In this document: piece by piece, positions 25,884 to 36,833 of the stretch
How the letters are laid out: each line of letters begins with the position of its first letter
Position numbering within the stretch: position 1 is the stretch's first letter
Assembly (NCBI GenBank): GCA_951394045.1
Contig: OX595985.1
Location: 2,666,001 to 2,730,000, forward strand
Reading direction: 5' to 3'
DNA length: 64,000 bases
DNA from: Nitzschia sp. DOCU1
Taxonomy: Eukaryota; Bacillariophyta; Bacillariophyceae; Bacillariales; Bacillariaceae
The notes under the pieces: model-generated
The model's input: only the letters and a program-made list of their open reading frames with translations
Told to the model about the DNA's origin: nothing
Database searches by the model: none
Program-made: the position numbers and the translations under genes

Positions 25884-27275
25884 CTATTTTTTGTCTTTGG
25901 GTTGCTCCTTGTTGTGAATACTACTACTGTGTTGTAGGATATCCATTAACATTCGATCCGGAAGATCGTAGGATTTCCAAACGGTAGCATTGGCTTGAAC
26001 ATGCGACAAGGCCATGTCGGGAATGGAAAATCCCTTCATGGTTTCATCCATCACGTCCAATCTAGGAACTTGGAGCTTTGAAACCAGTCTCATCAATTCC
26101 ATTGCCATTGGATTATTGGATGGTTGTTGTTGCAATGCATGACACAAACCTGGTAGCAAACTTGCCCAAAACGAGAGAATGTGGACATGAGGAAATATAG
26201 GTGGAATCAACGAAGCCGCCAGAGCCAATGGAGCGGATCGATCTTCATTACCCAACCCATAGGAAATCAATGTTCCGACCTGATAACAAAGATTCATCAT
26301 GGTATTGTGGTCCACCACTTGTTCTTCGTTTTGGAGTAGTAGTAGTATTCGATGCAACTCTTGCAAAGCTACTTCCAAATTCGGATGAGGACTCTGTCGC
26401 AAACATGCATCCAAGGAAATGGCCAAACATGCCTGAAGAACTGTCGATTCTTGGACAGTATTGGCGGTATAATTGGAATCCAATGGTACTGTCGTAATAC
26501 GAGTCAAAGACTCGTTGTTAGTATGGCTCGGTGCCACCACCAACGTTTCTTCTATGGGGTCCAACAATAACGTGTGCGATGCTCCCGCTGCCATGGTAGC
26601 ACCCAACGTACAAGGCACTAATACAACTTGTTCCACACTTTTTTGCTTTGCCAACAGCTTTGCCAAATCCATGGCCGCTCCGGATCCTACGGCGACAATG
26701 GACGAAGCTCCCGTTCGTCTCCACAATTCTTGTAGTTCCGCGTCGAAAGAAGGGCTGACAAAAGCAGATGATATAGTAGCCGACACGGTACGTAATCCAA
26801 ATTGTTGTGACAATGTAAATTGGACCCATTGACAAGCATCCGCAATGGGTTTGTGGGCGGCAGTTGCTGCTACCGAGCTGGTAATCAGTAAAATGGGGGA
26901 TTGTCGAAGCGCAGATAATCCGTCTTGAACGAATCTCTGCAAAGACTTGGTGCCAAACGGCTTCCACAGGGATTTTAATGCCATTATCAGTGGAAGTAGG
27001 AATGGAAGAGAAGAGAATACAATGAAGGGCAAGAAAGCACACAAGAAGGAATGGTCGAGAGACACAAGTACAATGGAAGGAAGTAGTAAAAGGATGATCG
27101 AACGAAAAAATGTTTCCATGCCAATAACAGACTTAGGTATTTGAGTAGCTGACTTTCCTATCGACCTACATACACTGCCCGAGCAGGCCCCTTTCTGCAC
27201 ACCAAAGACATGCGTCCCAGCCCTAGTAACATTTTCATACTCATCTTCAAAAATGAATATAAGTTTGGCCTCCAT
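25884..27275 (-). CDS. Iron-containing alcohol dehydrogenase / maleylacetate-reductase-family protein
   Basis: Up to 463 aa from ATG 27275; other in-frame ATGs at residue 53 (preceding a hydrophobic stretch) and residue 98 (26984, MALKSLWKPFG) are plausible. The last matches the usual family start. Family features are the NAD-loop AVGSGAAMDLAKLLA (GGGSxxDxAK pattern), VPCTLGATMAAGASHTLLLD (the PTTxGxGSE-like strand) and SLDACLRQ, likely holding the metal-ligand Asp. The later helices GLGNEDRSAPLALAAS and FPHVHILSFWASLLPG correspond to the metal-His region, but the first expected His appears to be missing. The protein may use another metal, or none. Substrate unknown; reductive or dehydrogenase activity is inferred. 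If the longest form is used, residues 53-98 would be a membrane or signal segment. Confidence 0.68.
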   Translation of the reverse strand: MEAKLIFIFEDEYENVTRAGTHVFGVQKGACSGSVCRSIGKSATQIPKSVIGMETFFRSIILLLLPSIVLVSLDHSFLCAFLPFIVFSSLPFLLPLIMALKSLWKPFGTKSLQRFVQDGLSALRQSPILLITSSVAATAAHKPIADACQWVQFTLSQQFGLRTVSATISSAFVSPSFDAELQELWRRTGASSIVAVGSGAAMDLAKLLAKQKSVEQVVLVPCTLGATMAAGASHTLLLDPIEETLVVAPSHTNNESLTRITTVPLDSNYTANTVQESTVLQACLAISLDACLRQSPHPNLEVALQELHRILLLLQNEEQVVDHNTMMNLCYQVGTLISYGLGNEDRSAPLALAASLIPPIFPHVHILSFWASLLPGLCHALQQQPSNNPMAMELMRLVSKLQVPRLDVMDETMKGFSIPDMALSHVQANATVWKSYDLPDRMLMDILQHSSSIHNKEQPKDKK

Positions 27276-27616
27276 GCCGACAGGTGTTTATTCGGCAATA
27301 TTCAACGGAAAGAATCTCGCGCACGTCGACCCTATGCCGTTTTACGTGGTACATAACGTCGTGTGCCTTCCAACCCACACGGGAACAATTCGACCAAGGC
27401 GATGATGATATGTGCATCGATGCCTTTTTCCTCTCTGCTTTACTTGGGCCCTTCTATCATCATTGACAATAACAAAGCACTGCTGGAAAGCATTGTCATT
27501 GTCTCCGTTGCATAGCTTGGTGCGTTGCTTGTGGAGTCTCATTGCATTTGAGGTTGCCGAGACGGTTGTGTTCTGCTGTTAATTTTTATTCCAGGGAAGG
27601 CGTCATTAGAATCATC
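27276..27616. other. Divergent intergenic region
   Basis: Promoter region shared by the dehydrogenase (-) and WD40 gene (+). No repeat or small gene seen. Confidence 0.4.
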
Positions 27617-30600
27617 ATGGAAGACGTGGTCCGCACATTGTCCTCGTTATCCTGTGAAGTGGACGAAACTACTACCAAGGAAGCAGCAGCAGCCGCGACA
27701 GAAACGGACGATACTTCTCTTCCACCACACTTGCCATTGCTCCATCGTCCTCCTCATTCCGAATCTCCGGATTCCTGCAATAGCAATGTGGGGTCTCCTA
27801 CGAATAGTGCAAGTGCCAACAAACAAGTCGCACTGGCTTTGGCAGCGGCACGACGAAAACGTAGCGACACCGATTTGCAATTGCCGTCACTGAGTGAATC
27901 CAGGAACGATCGAGAATGGACACCGTTTCGCTACGAGGATAACAAATTTGCTACCCCGTTTAGTGTCCATACGACGTGTAGTGAAGACGGAGCCGAGTGG
28001 GAAGTTTCCTTGACGACCAAGCATCGAAAGGATGACGAAGAAGAAGAACAAGATGATGACGATGATGATTGTAATGTGGAAGAAGAAAAAAAGGTTGACT
28101 CTTCCTTGACTTTGGAACAACAACCACATGATCCGAAGGATGCTTTGACTCCAACGAGCAATGCTATTGTTGCTGATCATCCTGATGCTCTGTCTCCGGA
28201 AACCTTGGAACGAAGGACCGAACGAATTATCATGGAAGCCAAGATGGAGACGATGCGGTGGAGACAACAAAGTGCCGAAAGAAACTCACCCTCGTCGTTC
28301 ATTGAAAGCTCGAGACGACAAGAACTCATTCGGCAAGCATTGGATCGAGCGGCATCTAAAACACGCGAGGCTGCGCTTTTGGCAGTCTTGGATGGATCCA
28401 GCGTTACTGGTGAAGAGGCTAGTAGTACTTCTCAAGCTCTAACACCCAAGATGAGATCTACTGCCGAAGTCATGTCCCTGGTCTCAAGGACACTGTCGCC
28501 TGCTCCTGTAGTACCAAGTTTGTTGGTAGCTTCGCATTGGGAAGGTTCCGATCATCATGTGGGGTCGTCATTGCCCTCCCCACATTCGGGTGTACCTAGA
28601 CCGCCTCCCACTCCCGATGGTAGACCACCACTGTCGCCATTGACCCCAATGACACCTGTGGGAGCCGATCCTTATACTAGGTTCCAACCCAGTCCAACCG
28701 CTGCAGCTTCGACTGCCAGCAGTGCCGCCTCCAAGTGTTTAAGCCCTGCCGAAAGTAGTATGGCCTCATTGGAAGACTATGAAAAGGCAATGAGTCGATT
28801 GTTGCCGAATATACAACTCACCGAACAAGTGTCTGATTTGTCGCGAGAAAAGATTCTACGAAGAATCGATGGCATTGTCACATCTCCGCAAATTATTCAG
28901 ACGCGACCAGCGTCCCCCGTCTCGTCGATTGCTTCTACAGCAGCCTCATTACAGTTTGTAGAAGAAGAAAACTCTTCCATCATTTCAAGTTCCTCCGCTG
29001 CCAAACAGCCGGATCAGGAGGCTACTGGTGGGACACAAAGGAAAAAAGTAAAAAAGGTCAAGACAGTAGTCATCAAGTCTGCAGAACCCAAAAAGGAAGT
29101 GGAAGAATCCTCCTTTGGCAGTTGGTTCAATTTTCTGTGGGGCGGAGCTCCGTCCAATGTCAATGCCGACAGTGACTTTGCCATGGAAGAATACGAAGAA
29201 AGTTTGGCACCCATGTCGTGCGGTCGGCAACGTTTGCCACTGCACGAGGAATTGCCCATTGTTCCTACGTCTCTAGTACGCGTGGCGAGTCGGGAAGAAC
29301 GAGAAGGATATGCGGAAGCTATCAATGCCAAGGAACTGTACATTGATCCCCGCATGCCCGAATGGATTGACAACCAATTCAGTGTCCGGGAAGGCTTGCC
29401 GAAGGATGGAACCTATCAACTAGGAGAATCTCGAACAGTGATTGTTCATGAGCTGATACGTGGCAGCTGGACGTGGTGCACGGCATGGTCTCCAGATGGG
29501 AGACGGCTGGCTATTGGAACGGAAAACCATCATTTGGCGGTTGTAGATACCTACTCTTCGTCAGTCTGGAGAATCAAGCATGACAAGCGTGTGAGTGGAT
29601 CTGCGACTCGAGGCAGTGATGCTACTCATTCGATTCGAAGTATTGCTTGGGGGGCACAGTTCATTGCCATTGGTGGTGTGGGCAGCTCGGTCTCGATCCT
29701 GGCGCCGACGGCACCTTACCCAATTTTGCACCAGATCTCACCGACTGGTTTTGTGGGGTCATTGCACTGGCTCAAAGGTTCCAACACTCTACTCATTGGC
29801 AGCCGGAATGGCAAGGCCACGATTGTCAAGATTTGGGCTCAAGAATCCGATCATGCAGGACCGGCAGTGCCTCCAGAAAGGGAAATCCGAAGTACCATTC
29901 TCCACACCATTGACCGACAGCGTGCGTGGGTTAATGTCGCAAAGTTTAGTCCTGGTGGCATGGCCTTGGCAGTTGGTGACAGCAAGGGTATTCTGGGTGT
30001 CTACAGCTATGAAGAAAAGCCTGGTGCCCCGGTTAATGTTTCCAATATTGCCAACTTCAAGCTGGAAGACTCTATTCTGGACATTGACTGGTCTCCGGAC
30101 GGGCAATGGCTCTACGCTGGTGGCGAGGATTTTGTCGTGACGGTCATCAATACACAATGGTGGGAAGCCGTTCATCGTATTAAACGAGACCGCTGGGTAC
30201 AATTTATTGCGTCATCACACGGGGGCTCTCACGTGGCTATCGGTGGGGTTTCTTCGGAGGTTTCCATCATGGATGTGGATCGAGGATGGGATACGGCCAT
30301 TAACGTAAGCCTGAAGGGTCTTGTTCCCCTGTCGGCCCAATGGCACCCCCAAGATCAGTACCTCGTCGTTACGGGTCAGAACAATAGCGTTCTTGCCGTT
30401 GAAACGACCAACTCTCGCTATGTTATGGGTCACTTTTTGCGATCTATCTCGCCTATCCTGGCGATTGAATTCTCTCCGGACGGTCGAATGGCGGCCATTG
30501 GAAACGAAGCAGGCGTTGTGACCATATTTAAGCTTTCCGGAACGACCTTCACCACAACCTACGAGTTGGTGCTGGATGGCGATGGATCCCTTTCGATTCA

Positions 30601-31477
30601 ATGGAGTTTGAACGGTGCCTACCTCGCGGTCGTCGCCGGAAGCAAAGTTGTTATTGTCGCCAAGTCCAGTTCGCTGCCAGGCACTGCGCCACCCAATGCG
30701 TCCGGATTCCATGTCGCGCAAGTTATTCGTGACTTTGGGATTGTCCAAGATGTGGCTATTTCTCCCAAAAGTCGGTATGTGGCGATTAGTGGAGCGAACA
30801 AGACACGATTCTTGGATGCTACTACAAACTTCAAGTGCGTCTTGGAAGTGGAGAAGACCGGCACGACCCTTTCAAATTCCTGGGCGCCGGACGGCAACTG
30901 GTTCGCGACGATCGGAAAGAACCAAAACTTGCTGATTTACGATACCACATCTTCGAAACCTTCCGATTGGAGGGTAGTATTTACCGTTCACATGACACAA
31001 CCAGGATTGGCCTTGGCCTGGGGCCCGGCGATGCTTGGCGGCCTGCAATATTGTGCCTACGGGGGCGAAGACAAGAAGATTTACATTATGGAAATCCGTA
31101 CCAAGGAACGCACCTGGGAGACGGTCCTTGGAATCCCACGGGAAGGCATTATTCATGACTTGGACTGGAATGCAGAAGGCTTGGTTGCTGCCGCCATTGG
31201 CAACGGAACTGTCACCGTTATGGATTTGTCGTATCTCCAATCTGGCTGGGCAGTCAATGAAATGGATTACAACTGGCAACGCCAAGCTCTGACCTGCTTC
31301 ACTGAAATCCGACGAAACAAGGGAAAGAACGCCATGAAGTGTGTTCGATGGATCCCGTCGGCTCCTGGTTCTGACAGTTTGCTTGCCGTAGGCGGCACCG
31401 ATGGTGAAGTGGAGATTGTAGACCTTACCGATCGACGAAGATGCAGTGGTTTTAACAAGGTGGCACCCACAACATAG
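27617..31477 (+). CDS. Large WD40/beta-propeller protein with disordered N-terminus
   Basis: 1,286 aa from ATG 27617 (MEDVVRTLSSLSCEVDE); the frame extends upstream only through a TTG. The first 500 residues are low-complexity, Ser/Thr/Pro-rich with an acidic run (DDEEEEQDDDDDD) and SP/TP sites, plausible phosphorylation targets. From about residue 590 the chain is a series of WD40-like blades: WTWCTAWSPDGRRLAIG, SIRSIAWGAQFIAIGG, VNVAKFSPGGMALAVG, LDIDWSPDGQWLYAGG, LAIEFSPDGRMAAIGN and others to the C-terminus, enough for two propellers. No catalytic domain is visible, so a scaffold role is likely. I do not recognise a named orthologue. It is intronless as read. Confidence 0.78.
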   Translation: MEDVVRTLSSLSCEVDETTTKEAAAAATETDDTSLPPHLPLLHRPPHSESPDSCNSNVGSPTNSASANKQVALALAAARRKRSDTDLQLPSLSESRNDREWTPFRYEDNKFATPFSVHTTCSEDGAEWEVSLTTKHRKDDEEEEQDDDDDDCNVEEEKKVDSSLTLEQQPHDPKDALTPTSNAIVADHPDALSPETLERRTERIIMEAKMETMRWRQQSAERNSPSSFIESSRRQELIRQALDRAASKTREAALLAVLDGSSVTGEEASSTSQALTPKMRSTAEVMSLVSRTLSPAPVVPSLLVASHWEGSDHHVGSSLPSPHSGVPRPPPTPDGRPPLSPLTPMTPVGADPYTRFQPSPTAAASTASSAASKCLSPAESSMASLEDYEKAMSRLLPNIQLTEQVSDLSREKILRRIDGIVTSPQIIQTRPASPVSSIASTAASLQFVEEENSSIISSSSAAKQPDQEATGGTQRKKVKKVKTVVIKSAEPKKEVEESSFGSWFNFLWGGAPSNVNADSDFAMEEYEESLAPMSCGRQRLPLHEELPIVPTSLVRVASREEREGYAEAINAKELYIDPRMPEWIDNQFSVREGLPKDGTYQLGESRTVIVHELIRGSWTWCTAWSPDGRRLAIGTENHHLAVVDTYSSSVWRIKHDKRVSGSATRGSDATHSIRSIAWGAQFIAIGGVGSSVSILAPTAPYPILHQISPTGFVGSLHWLKGSNTLLIGSRNGKATIVKIWAQESDHAGPAVPPEREIRSTILHTIDRQRAWVNVAKFSPGGMALAVGDSKGILGVYSYEEKPGAPVNVSNIANFKLEDSILDIDWSPDGQWLYAGGEDFVVTVINTQWWEAVHRIKRDRWVQFIASSHGGSHVAIGGVSSEVSIMDVDRGWDTAINVSLKGLVPLSAQWHPQDQYLVVTGQNNSVLAVETTNSRYVMGHFLRSISPILAIEFSPDGRMAAIGNEAGVVTIFKLSGTTFTTTYELVLDGDGSLSIQWSLNGAYLAVVAGSKVVIVAKSSSLPGTAPPNASGFHVAQVIRDFGIVQDVAISPKSRYVAISGANKTRFLDATTNFKCVLEVEKTGTTLSNSWAPDGNWFATIGKNQNLLIYDTTSSKPSDWRVVFTVHMTQPGLALAWGPAMLGGLQYCAYGGEDKKIYIMEIRTKERTWETVLGIPREGIIHDLDWNAEGLVAAAIGNGTVTVMDLSYLQSGWAVNEMDYNWQRQALTCFTEIRRNKGKNAMKCVRWIPSAPGSDSLLAVGGTDGEVEIVDLTDRRRCSGFNKVAPTT

Positions 31478-31711
31478 TTTGGAGCTGTAAGACTAAGGAA
31501 GGGGTTCATATTGCGATTCGAGCACCAAAGGAGCTGTTGCCGTGCGCCAGAGCTAGTTCGTTTGGAGTTGTTTTATAAGTACTGGCAAATGAACGGCGCT
31601 AAGGAAGAGCTACCTGTAGATAGCGCATTTTCTAGCCATGCATCCTACTGTAGGATTAAGATTCAGTCAATATACAACGGGGTTTCTTAGAGCGATAGCA
31701 TACTACACAGC
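31478..31711. other. Convergent 3' intergenic region
   Basis: Short AT-rich gap between the WD40 gene and lipoamide dehydrogenase stops; nothing recognised. Confidence 0.4.
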
Positions 31712-33437
31712 TTAATGGGAAGACATGCCGACGGCGCCCTTGAAAGCCTCGTCCATGACCTCGGAGAGCGTGGGGTGGGTGTGAACCATCATCGACAACT
31801 CTTGAACTGTCGTGCCCGCCGCAACAGCGTTTGCGCATTCTTGGATCAAATCGGCTGCGTGCAATCCAATGATGTGGACAGCAACAACCTTGCCGGTGTC
31901 CTTGTTGAACAAAACCTTCGCAATTCCGTTTCCTTCGCCCTCGGCAAGGGCCTTGGAGTTGGCACGGAAGTTGCCCTGGCTCTTACCAAGAGTCCAGCCT
32001 TGTTCCTTGGCCATTTCGATCGCTTGTTCCTCCGTCGGTCCGACCATGGCAATTTCGGGGTGTGTGAAGCAAGCGGCAGGAATAGCGGCGTGGTTAACAA
32101 CGTGTTCACGGCCAACAATGTTTTCAACGGCAGAGATTCCTTGTGCCGACGCAGCATGAGCAAGCATCATTTTTCCGTTGGCGTCACCAATGCAGTAAAC
32201 ATGGGGAACGACAGATCCGCCATCGTGCTTTGTGAGGACTTGCATCTTTTCGTTGACGGCAACAAATCCGCGTTGGGTTTCAATGCCCATGGCCTCCAAT
32301 CCCATGTTAGCAGTGTTGGGAACGCGTCCAGTAGCAACCATGGCGGCATCAACTTCAATTGTTTCGACATGTTCCCTGTACGTGATCAAAATAGATGTGT
32401 CAGGTCAGTTCGGCAGTGGCAATGGAGCCAAAGACCACTTCAATTTTTTCCTACTTACTTTGTCTTGGCATCGATCATCTTGATGGTCACGGGCTTCTGG
32501 CCTTGAATACCAGGGGTGACTTCCGCTGCGAAAACACCAGTGCGGTAGTCGATGGGACGATCACGGATCAACATACGTTCGGCTTGCTTGGCAATCTCAC
32601 GGTCGAAAGTAGGCATCAAGTTAGGGAGAGCTTCAATAAAAGTAACTTCGCTTCCCAAGGCGGTGTAGACATCAGAGAATTCAAGACCAATGTAACCAGA
32701 ACCAATGATGGCGACCCATTCAGGAACAAATTGAAGTTCGAGAGCACCATCCGAAGTGTAGACGGTCTTCTCGTCAACGGTGACACCAGGAGGCACAAAT
32801 GGAACGGATCCAGGGGCAAGAATGATATCCTAGCACAACGACAGTTCAAGGCACGTGAACAAAAATGGTAAGACACAGTTCACCCGTTGACAAGAACAAA
32901 TCGACGAAGAAGACATACCTTAACTTTGTAAACTTTTCCGGTGGCTTCGTCCTTCACTTCGTGGGGATTTCCCGTAAGGACTCCGCGACCCTCGATGACA
33001 TTGCATCCAAGCCCGACCAAACTGTTCTCGAGGTTACCCTTGACCTTGCTAGCCAAATTCTTGGCATGGTCAGCGATTCCCTCACGAGAGTAAGTGACTT
33101 CCCCATCAACTTCAATTCCTAGAGACTTAAGGTGAGACGCATCTCTCATTTCTCTGACACGTCCACTAGCAGCAAGCAACGCCTTTGACGGCACACATCC
33201 CCGGTTAACACAGGTGCCACCAACGTCACCCCCAGCAAATACGGCAGTGGAAAGGCCTTGGGCTCGGCTGTGCAAGGCAGCACCGTGTCCTCCGACACCA
33301 CACCCGATAATGGCAACATCGAAGTCGAAGGCACCAGATCCATCAGCCATGGACAAGGGTCCAAATCTCCTCAATTGCCGAGTGGGCGCAAAGGCCGAAA
33401 CTGAAGCTACGACGAAAGTCAACGCAAAGAATCTCAT
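31712..33437 (-). CDS. Plastid-type dihydrolipoamide dehydrogenase (E3)
   Basis: 517 aa in three exons: 33437-32919, 32829-32459, 32375-31712. Introns 32918-32830 (GTATGT...GCTAG) and 32458-32376 (GTAAGT...TACAG) restore the conserved joints [14 protein letters not shown] and [16 protein letters not shown] loop [14 protein letters not shown], redox disulfide [16 protein letters not shown] loop [14 protein letters not shown], second FAD motif [15 protein letters not shown] and catalytic HTHPTLSEV are all present. It reoxidises dihydrolipoamide of 2-oxoacid dehydrogenase complexes. The N-terminus [18 protein letters not shown] is a signal peptide with Phe at +1, the diatom plastid signature, so the partner is probably plastid pyruvate dehydrogenase. 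ATG 33437 is chosen because longer in-frame extension destroys this presequence. Confidence 0.95.
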
Positions 33438-34530
33438 GGCAGTATTCTCAAGAAAAAGGAAAGGGAATCGTCGACGTCTACCTTCAGACGAGAAGGATCT
33501 TTTATGAGATAGAAGGGGGCTGACTTCCTGCGTCCGAAGTCGGGTTAGGAACCAACAAGGACCTGGCTCTCGTCGACCGTCGATGATTGCGACTTTGGCG
33601 ACGACTGACGACATCGAAAAGGCGATGTGAGCGGGAAATTGACGCGCTCTCTGCATCCATCATCATTCTTTTGGCAACGGCATACGTCATCAACGGATCC
33701 AATCCTATCCGATCCTGATCCGGGCCTGAATAAGCTCCTTTGACGGATCGGATGGATCGGATGGGTGGATCGGATGGGTGGATCGGATGGATCGGATTGA
33801 AGGATGGATAAGTACCTTTAACCCCACCAATCATACTGCAATGAATACTGTACTTCAGAGAACCAGAGTAGGTCGATGTCAGGGGCACTGTTGAATCTGC
33901 CATAGGAGATTTGATGGCGTCTAGGGACATTAGAGTTCTTTTTCGAGAAGTAGTAGTGAAGTGTACATTTTCCGCCTATGTGCGGTACTCGGCGAGTACC
34001 GAACATGACTGTTTGTGTCGGAATGAGACATGTATTTGTCGCATTGAGACAAAATAGGCAATAATATTGCTTACTACTTGATGGCTCTCTCTATCCACCA
34101 CTAATTCATCGATATCTCGCCAACCACTGGTCAGAATTCAACCATTCGTTCACCAACCGAACCGGGACAGTAAAATACATCGGAAACTGTTTCCTTCTTT
34201 TTTAAGAGAGTATAGATCTGTAGTTATAGCTTAAGTGACCAACTTCTCTAATACCCATGGTAGCACAACAAGATCTTAGCAGTGGGGGCGTCAGTTGAAG
34301 AAAGGCGGGATAGACGAAAAAAGGCGGAATTCGGACAGGTTCCGGGCAAGTTATAGACAAACAACTTTCTAGAGGGAGACTTCCCAGTAGTAAGGCGAAT
34401 GGGAGTAATCCAGGGAGTCATTTGGACCAATCAAAGGAGTCACACAAGTACTGATCCATTGTCATTGTCGGCTTCTCGCAATAGTTGTGGTTGTCACCTT
34501 CCCGCATTGCATTGTTGCATTCTTGCATTG
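33438..34530. other. Intergenic region with a GGATCGGATGGGT minisatellite
   Basis: About 1.1 kb with no convincing gene. A short tandem repeat based on ATCGGATGGGTGG spans about 33745-33800. The rest shows nothing recognised. Confidence 0.5.
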
Positions 34531-35046
34531 TCATTGTCGCCTTCTCCCATTTGTTGTGGTTGGCGCATTCTCCCATTGTCGTTGTGGCATTGTCGCCGTT
34601 GTCACATTCTCGCATTGTCGTTGTCGCCATTGTCGCATTTGTGGGGGTTGTTGCCTTCTTGCATTCGTTGTTGTTGTAAAATCATAATTTTCGTCATCTT
34701 CGCTGGAATAGCTTTGGCTATCATCATCGACATCAAAGCCTGTGTCGTTGGATTCCACTGCCTCGCGCAGTTTTTGCAAGGACTCTTCTTGCAAGTCTTT
34801 CTGTCGCTTCTGATGCTCTATATTTGCTTGTCGCTCAGCATTTTGCCTTTCTTCTTTTGCTGAAGCCTCCCTGGCTATTCTCTGCTTATTTGACCTTGAC
34901 TCCTCAACTGTCAGAACTGTCTTGCGTTTCCTGTCTCTCGCCTCTTTCGCATGGGCTAATGACCCAAAAATGGTTTGTTGGCCTTCCACCACCTTAGCGA
35001 GTTTTCCAGCCTTCGGACGTGCACCTCCACTGCCAGGGCCACCCAT
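34531..35046 (-). CDS. Hypothetical charged protein, possible transposon N-terminal fragment
   Basis: 171 aa from ATG 35046. It begins MGGPGSGGARPKAGKLAKV, then QQTIFGSLAHAKE (a degenerate PIP-like word), then a long charged helix (KEERQNAERQANIEHQKRQKDLQEES), an acidic patch, and a Gln/Arg/Thr-rich tail encoded by a GTTGTCGCATT-type minisatellite (34500-34680). Such N-termini occur in protist transposon proteins from memory, but no catalytic domain follows. It may be a small gene whose tail is repeat-derived, or a decayed element. Confidence 0.35.
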   Translation of the reverse strand: MGGPGSGGARPKAGKLAKVVEGQQTIFGSLAHAKEARDRKRKTVLTVEESRSNKQRIAREASAKEERQNAERQANIEHQKRQKDLQEESLQKLREAVESNDTGFDVDDDSQSYSSEDDENYDFTTTTNARRQQPPQMRQWRQRQCENVTTATMPQRQWENAPTTTNGRRRQ

Positions 35047-35948
35047 AGTATATCAGAATTGTGATACTATTAATAAGGTAGTAGTAGTGGTGGTAGTAAT
35101 CGTATTAGATATTCGTCGCAACAATAATGCGTTCGTGGTGATGGTGATGAAACCAAAAAAATTTCGACGCCTCCGGCGCCGGCCGAAGCGGCCCTCGCTT
35201 CGCTCGGGTTAATCAAAAGTTTTTGCCCACATACGTAAAACACGTGCCGTTGAATCGCCTTCCGAAATGTTAGAATTGGAAACATCATGACAAAATGAAT
35301 ATTGAAGTTGGCGAAAGAATAATTAGTGCAATGACCACTTCTAATAGCCTCATTGTTATCGGCGGAACCCTGCAGAAATGTCATTAAGTTGTAGAAATGT
35401 ACATTAGATCGGAAAATGCGGTGAAACGAGGAGTCGTTTTCTCCTTTCCCCTAGGGCTATTTTATCGTGATAGTTTTCGAGAGAACTCTACATATGGCTC
35501 GTGTGCTTGGTGGCAGCAAGTTCTCCACCATGATGCAACGAATTCTCTTAGGAAGAACTCTTCTAAAGAACATGGGAACATGCGATCTCCCTTCTTTGAA
35601 ATATTGTCTCATCAACGTAGCTGCCTACACAAATTTCATAAATGTCGCATTTCCCACCGGGAAGGTCATAGAAATGAGAAAGAAGGCCCAAAATGCCAGT
35701 TTCCGACTGGGCGCGATCGTAGAAAACATGCACGGTGGACTTGCTGCATGATCTCGGCGAAACTTCTGGTCGTAGCAAAACGCCATCGACATTTCCGCCA
35801 TTACGACGCCAACGGAGCTTGATGTTCTAAACGTAAGTGGGACGGATCTATTTGCCGTCCAGATTGCCGCTTGGAACGACGACTTATATTGACATTAGTT
35901 GCAGTATTATTGTTCCCTTTTAGTTTAGAACAGCAGACCACGTTCACC
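35047..35948. other. Intergenic region
   Basis: Contains TAG-rich simple sequence (35075-35100), a GC-rich patch at 35160-35210, and several short overlapping frames on both strands with no recognisable content. The right part is the promoter of the U-box gene. Confidence 0.4.
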
Positions 35949-36665
35949 ATGGCCCCAGCTCCTCCCTCCGACTTTCTGTGCCCGCTTTCACACAAGCTTA
36001 TGCGTGAGCCCATGATGAGCCGCTATGGGAACCATTTCGAGCGGGAAGCCATCATGGAATGGTTTAACCAGGGGAACAATTACTGCCCTGTGACCGGAAA
36101 CCCCCTCCGTCCTTCTAACCTTATTTCTGATAAGACACTTCAGTGGAAGATCAGTTACTGGGCGAAGAAGAATGGCTACGACTTGGGGGGAGGAGAGACC
36201 AAGAGCGATGAGGCTGAGGCAGTCGCCTCCATTGGTTTTGTCGCAATTCCTTACGAACGTTTCATTTGCCCTTTGACAAATGAAATCATGGAGGATCCCG
36301 TTTGCACGAAGGAAGGACTTAACTTTGAGCGTAAGGCCATCCTTCGTTGGCTGGACGAAAAGGGCGATGTCTGCCCTGTCACGAGCAAACCACTTACGAT
36401 GACGGGTCTGGTAACTAACAGCAAGCTTCAATGGGAAATTAAACAGTGGCAACTCAACACCGGGGATGCTAGCCAGCAGATGAGTGAGCTCGAGCTACAG
36501 GGAAAGCTCAGCAAGGCGATGATGATTTCCAGGGACGTGCCGCTTGCAGAAATCGTGCGTGCACTTGCTGCTGACCAAGCGACATCTGCGCCACCTCCTG
36601 CTGTCCCAAAGATGGAAAAGCAAGACGTCCTCGATGTGCTCGACGATGTCATGAATACGTTGTAA
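35949..36665 (+). CDS. Tandem U-box protein
   Basis: 238 aa from the first ATG (35949, MAPAPPSDFLCPLSHKLM). Two U-box domains of about 70 residues each: domain 1 DFLCPLSHKLMREPMMSRYG...FEREAIMEWF...CPVTGNPL, and domain 2 RFICPLTNEIMEDPVCTKEG...FERKAILRWL...CPVTSKPL. Both keep the CP[LI]T-like start, the [FY]ER helix and the CPVT turn. U-boxes recruit ubiquitin E2 enzymes, so this is a likely E3 ligase. No substrate-binding domain (ARM, WD40, kinase) is present. The C-terminal 60 residues are an Ala/Glu-rich helix region. Two U-boxes with little else is unusual and may indicate internal duplication. Confidence 0.85.
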   Translation: MAPAPPSDFLCPLSHKLMREPMMSRYGNHFEREAIMEWFNQGNNYCPVTGNPLRPSNLISDKTLQWKISYWAKKNGYDLGGGETKSDEAEAVASIGFVAIPYERFICPLTNEIMEDPVCTKEGLNFERKAILRWLDEKGDVCPVTSKPLTMTGLVTNSKLQWEIKQWQLNTGDASQQMSELELQGKLSKAMMISRDVPLAEIVRALAADQATSAPPPAVPKMEKQDVLDVLDDVMNTL

Positions 36666-36833
36666 TTGCGTGCACATCTGTTTTGATGTGCGCTTCAAAT
36701 TTTACCCACTCAAGTAAGATGAACCCATTATCTATGGCATCCTGAATGTCTGCAAACCTTCCGGTACCGGGAGTAAATTGGCTAGCAGTTCAGATTTATG
36801 AAAAACAAACAACCTACACATTATGCACGCCGA

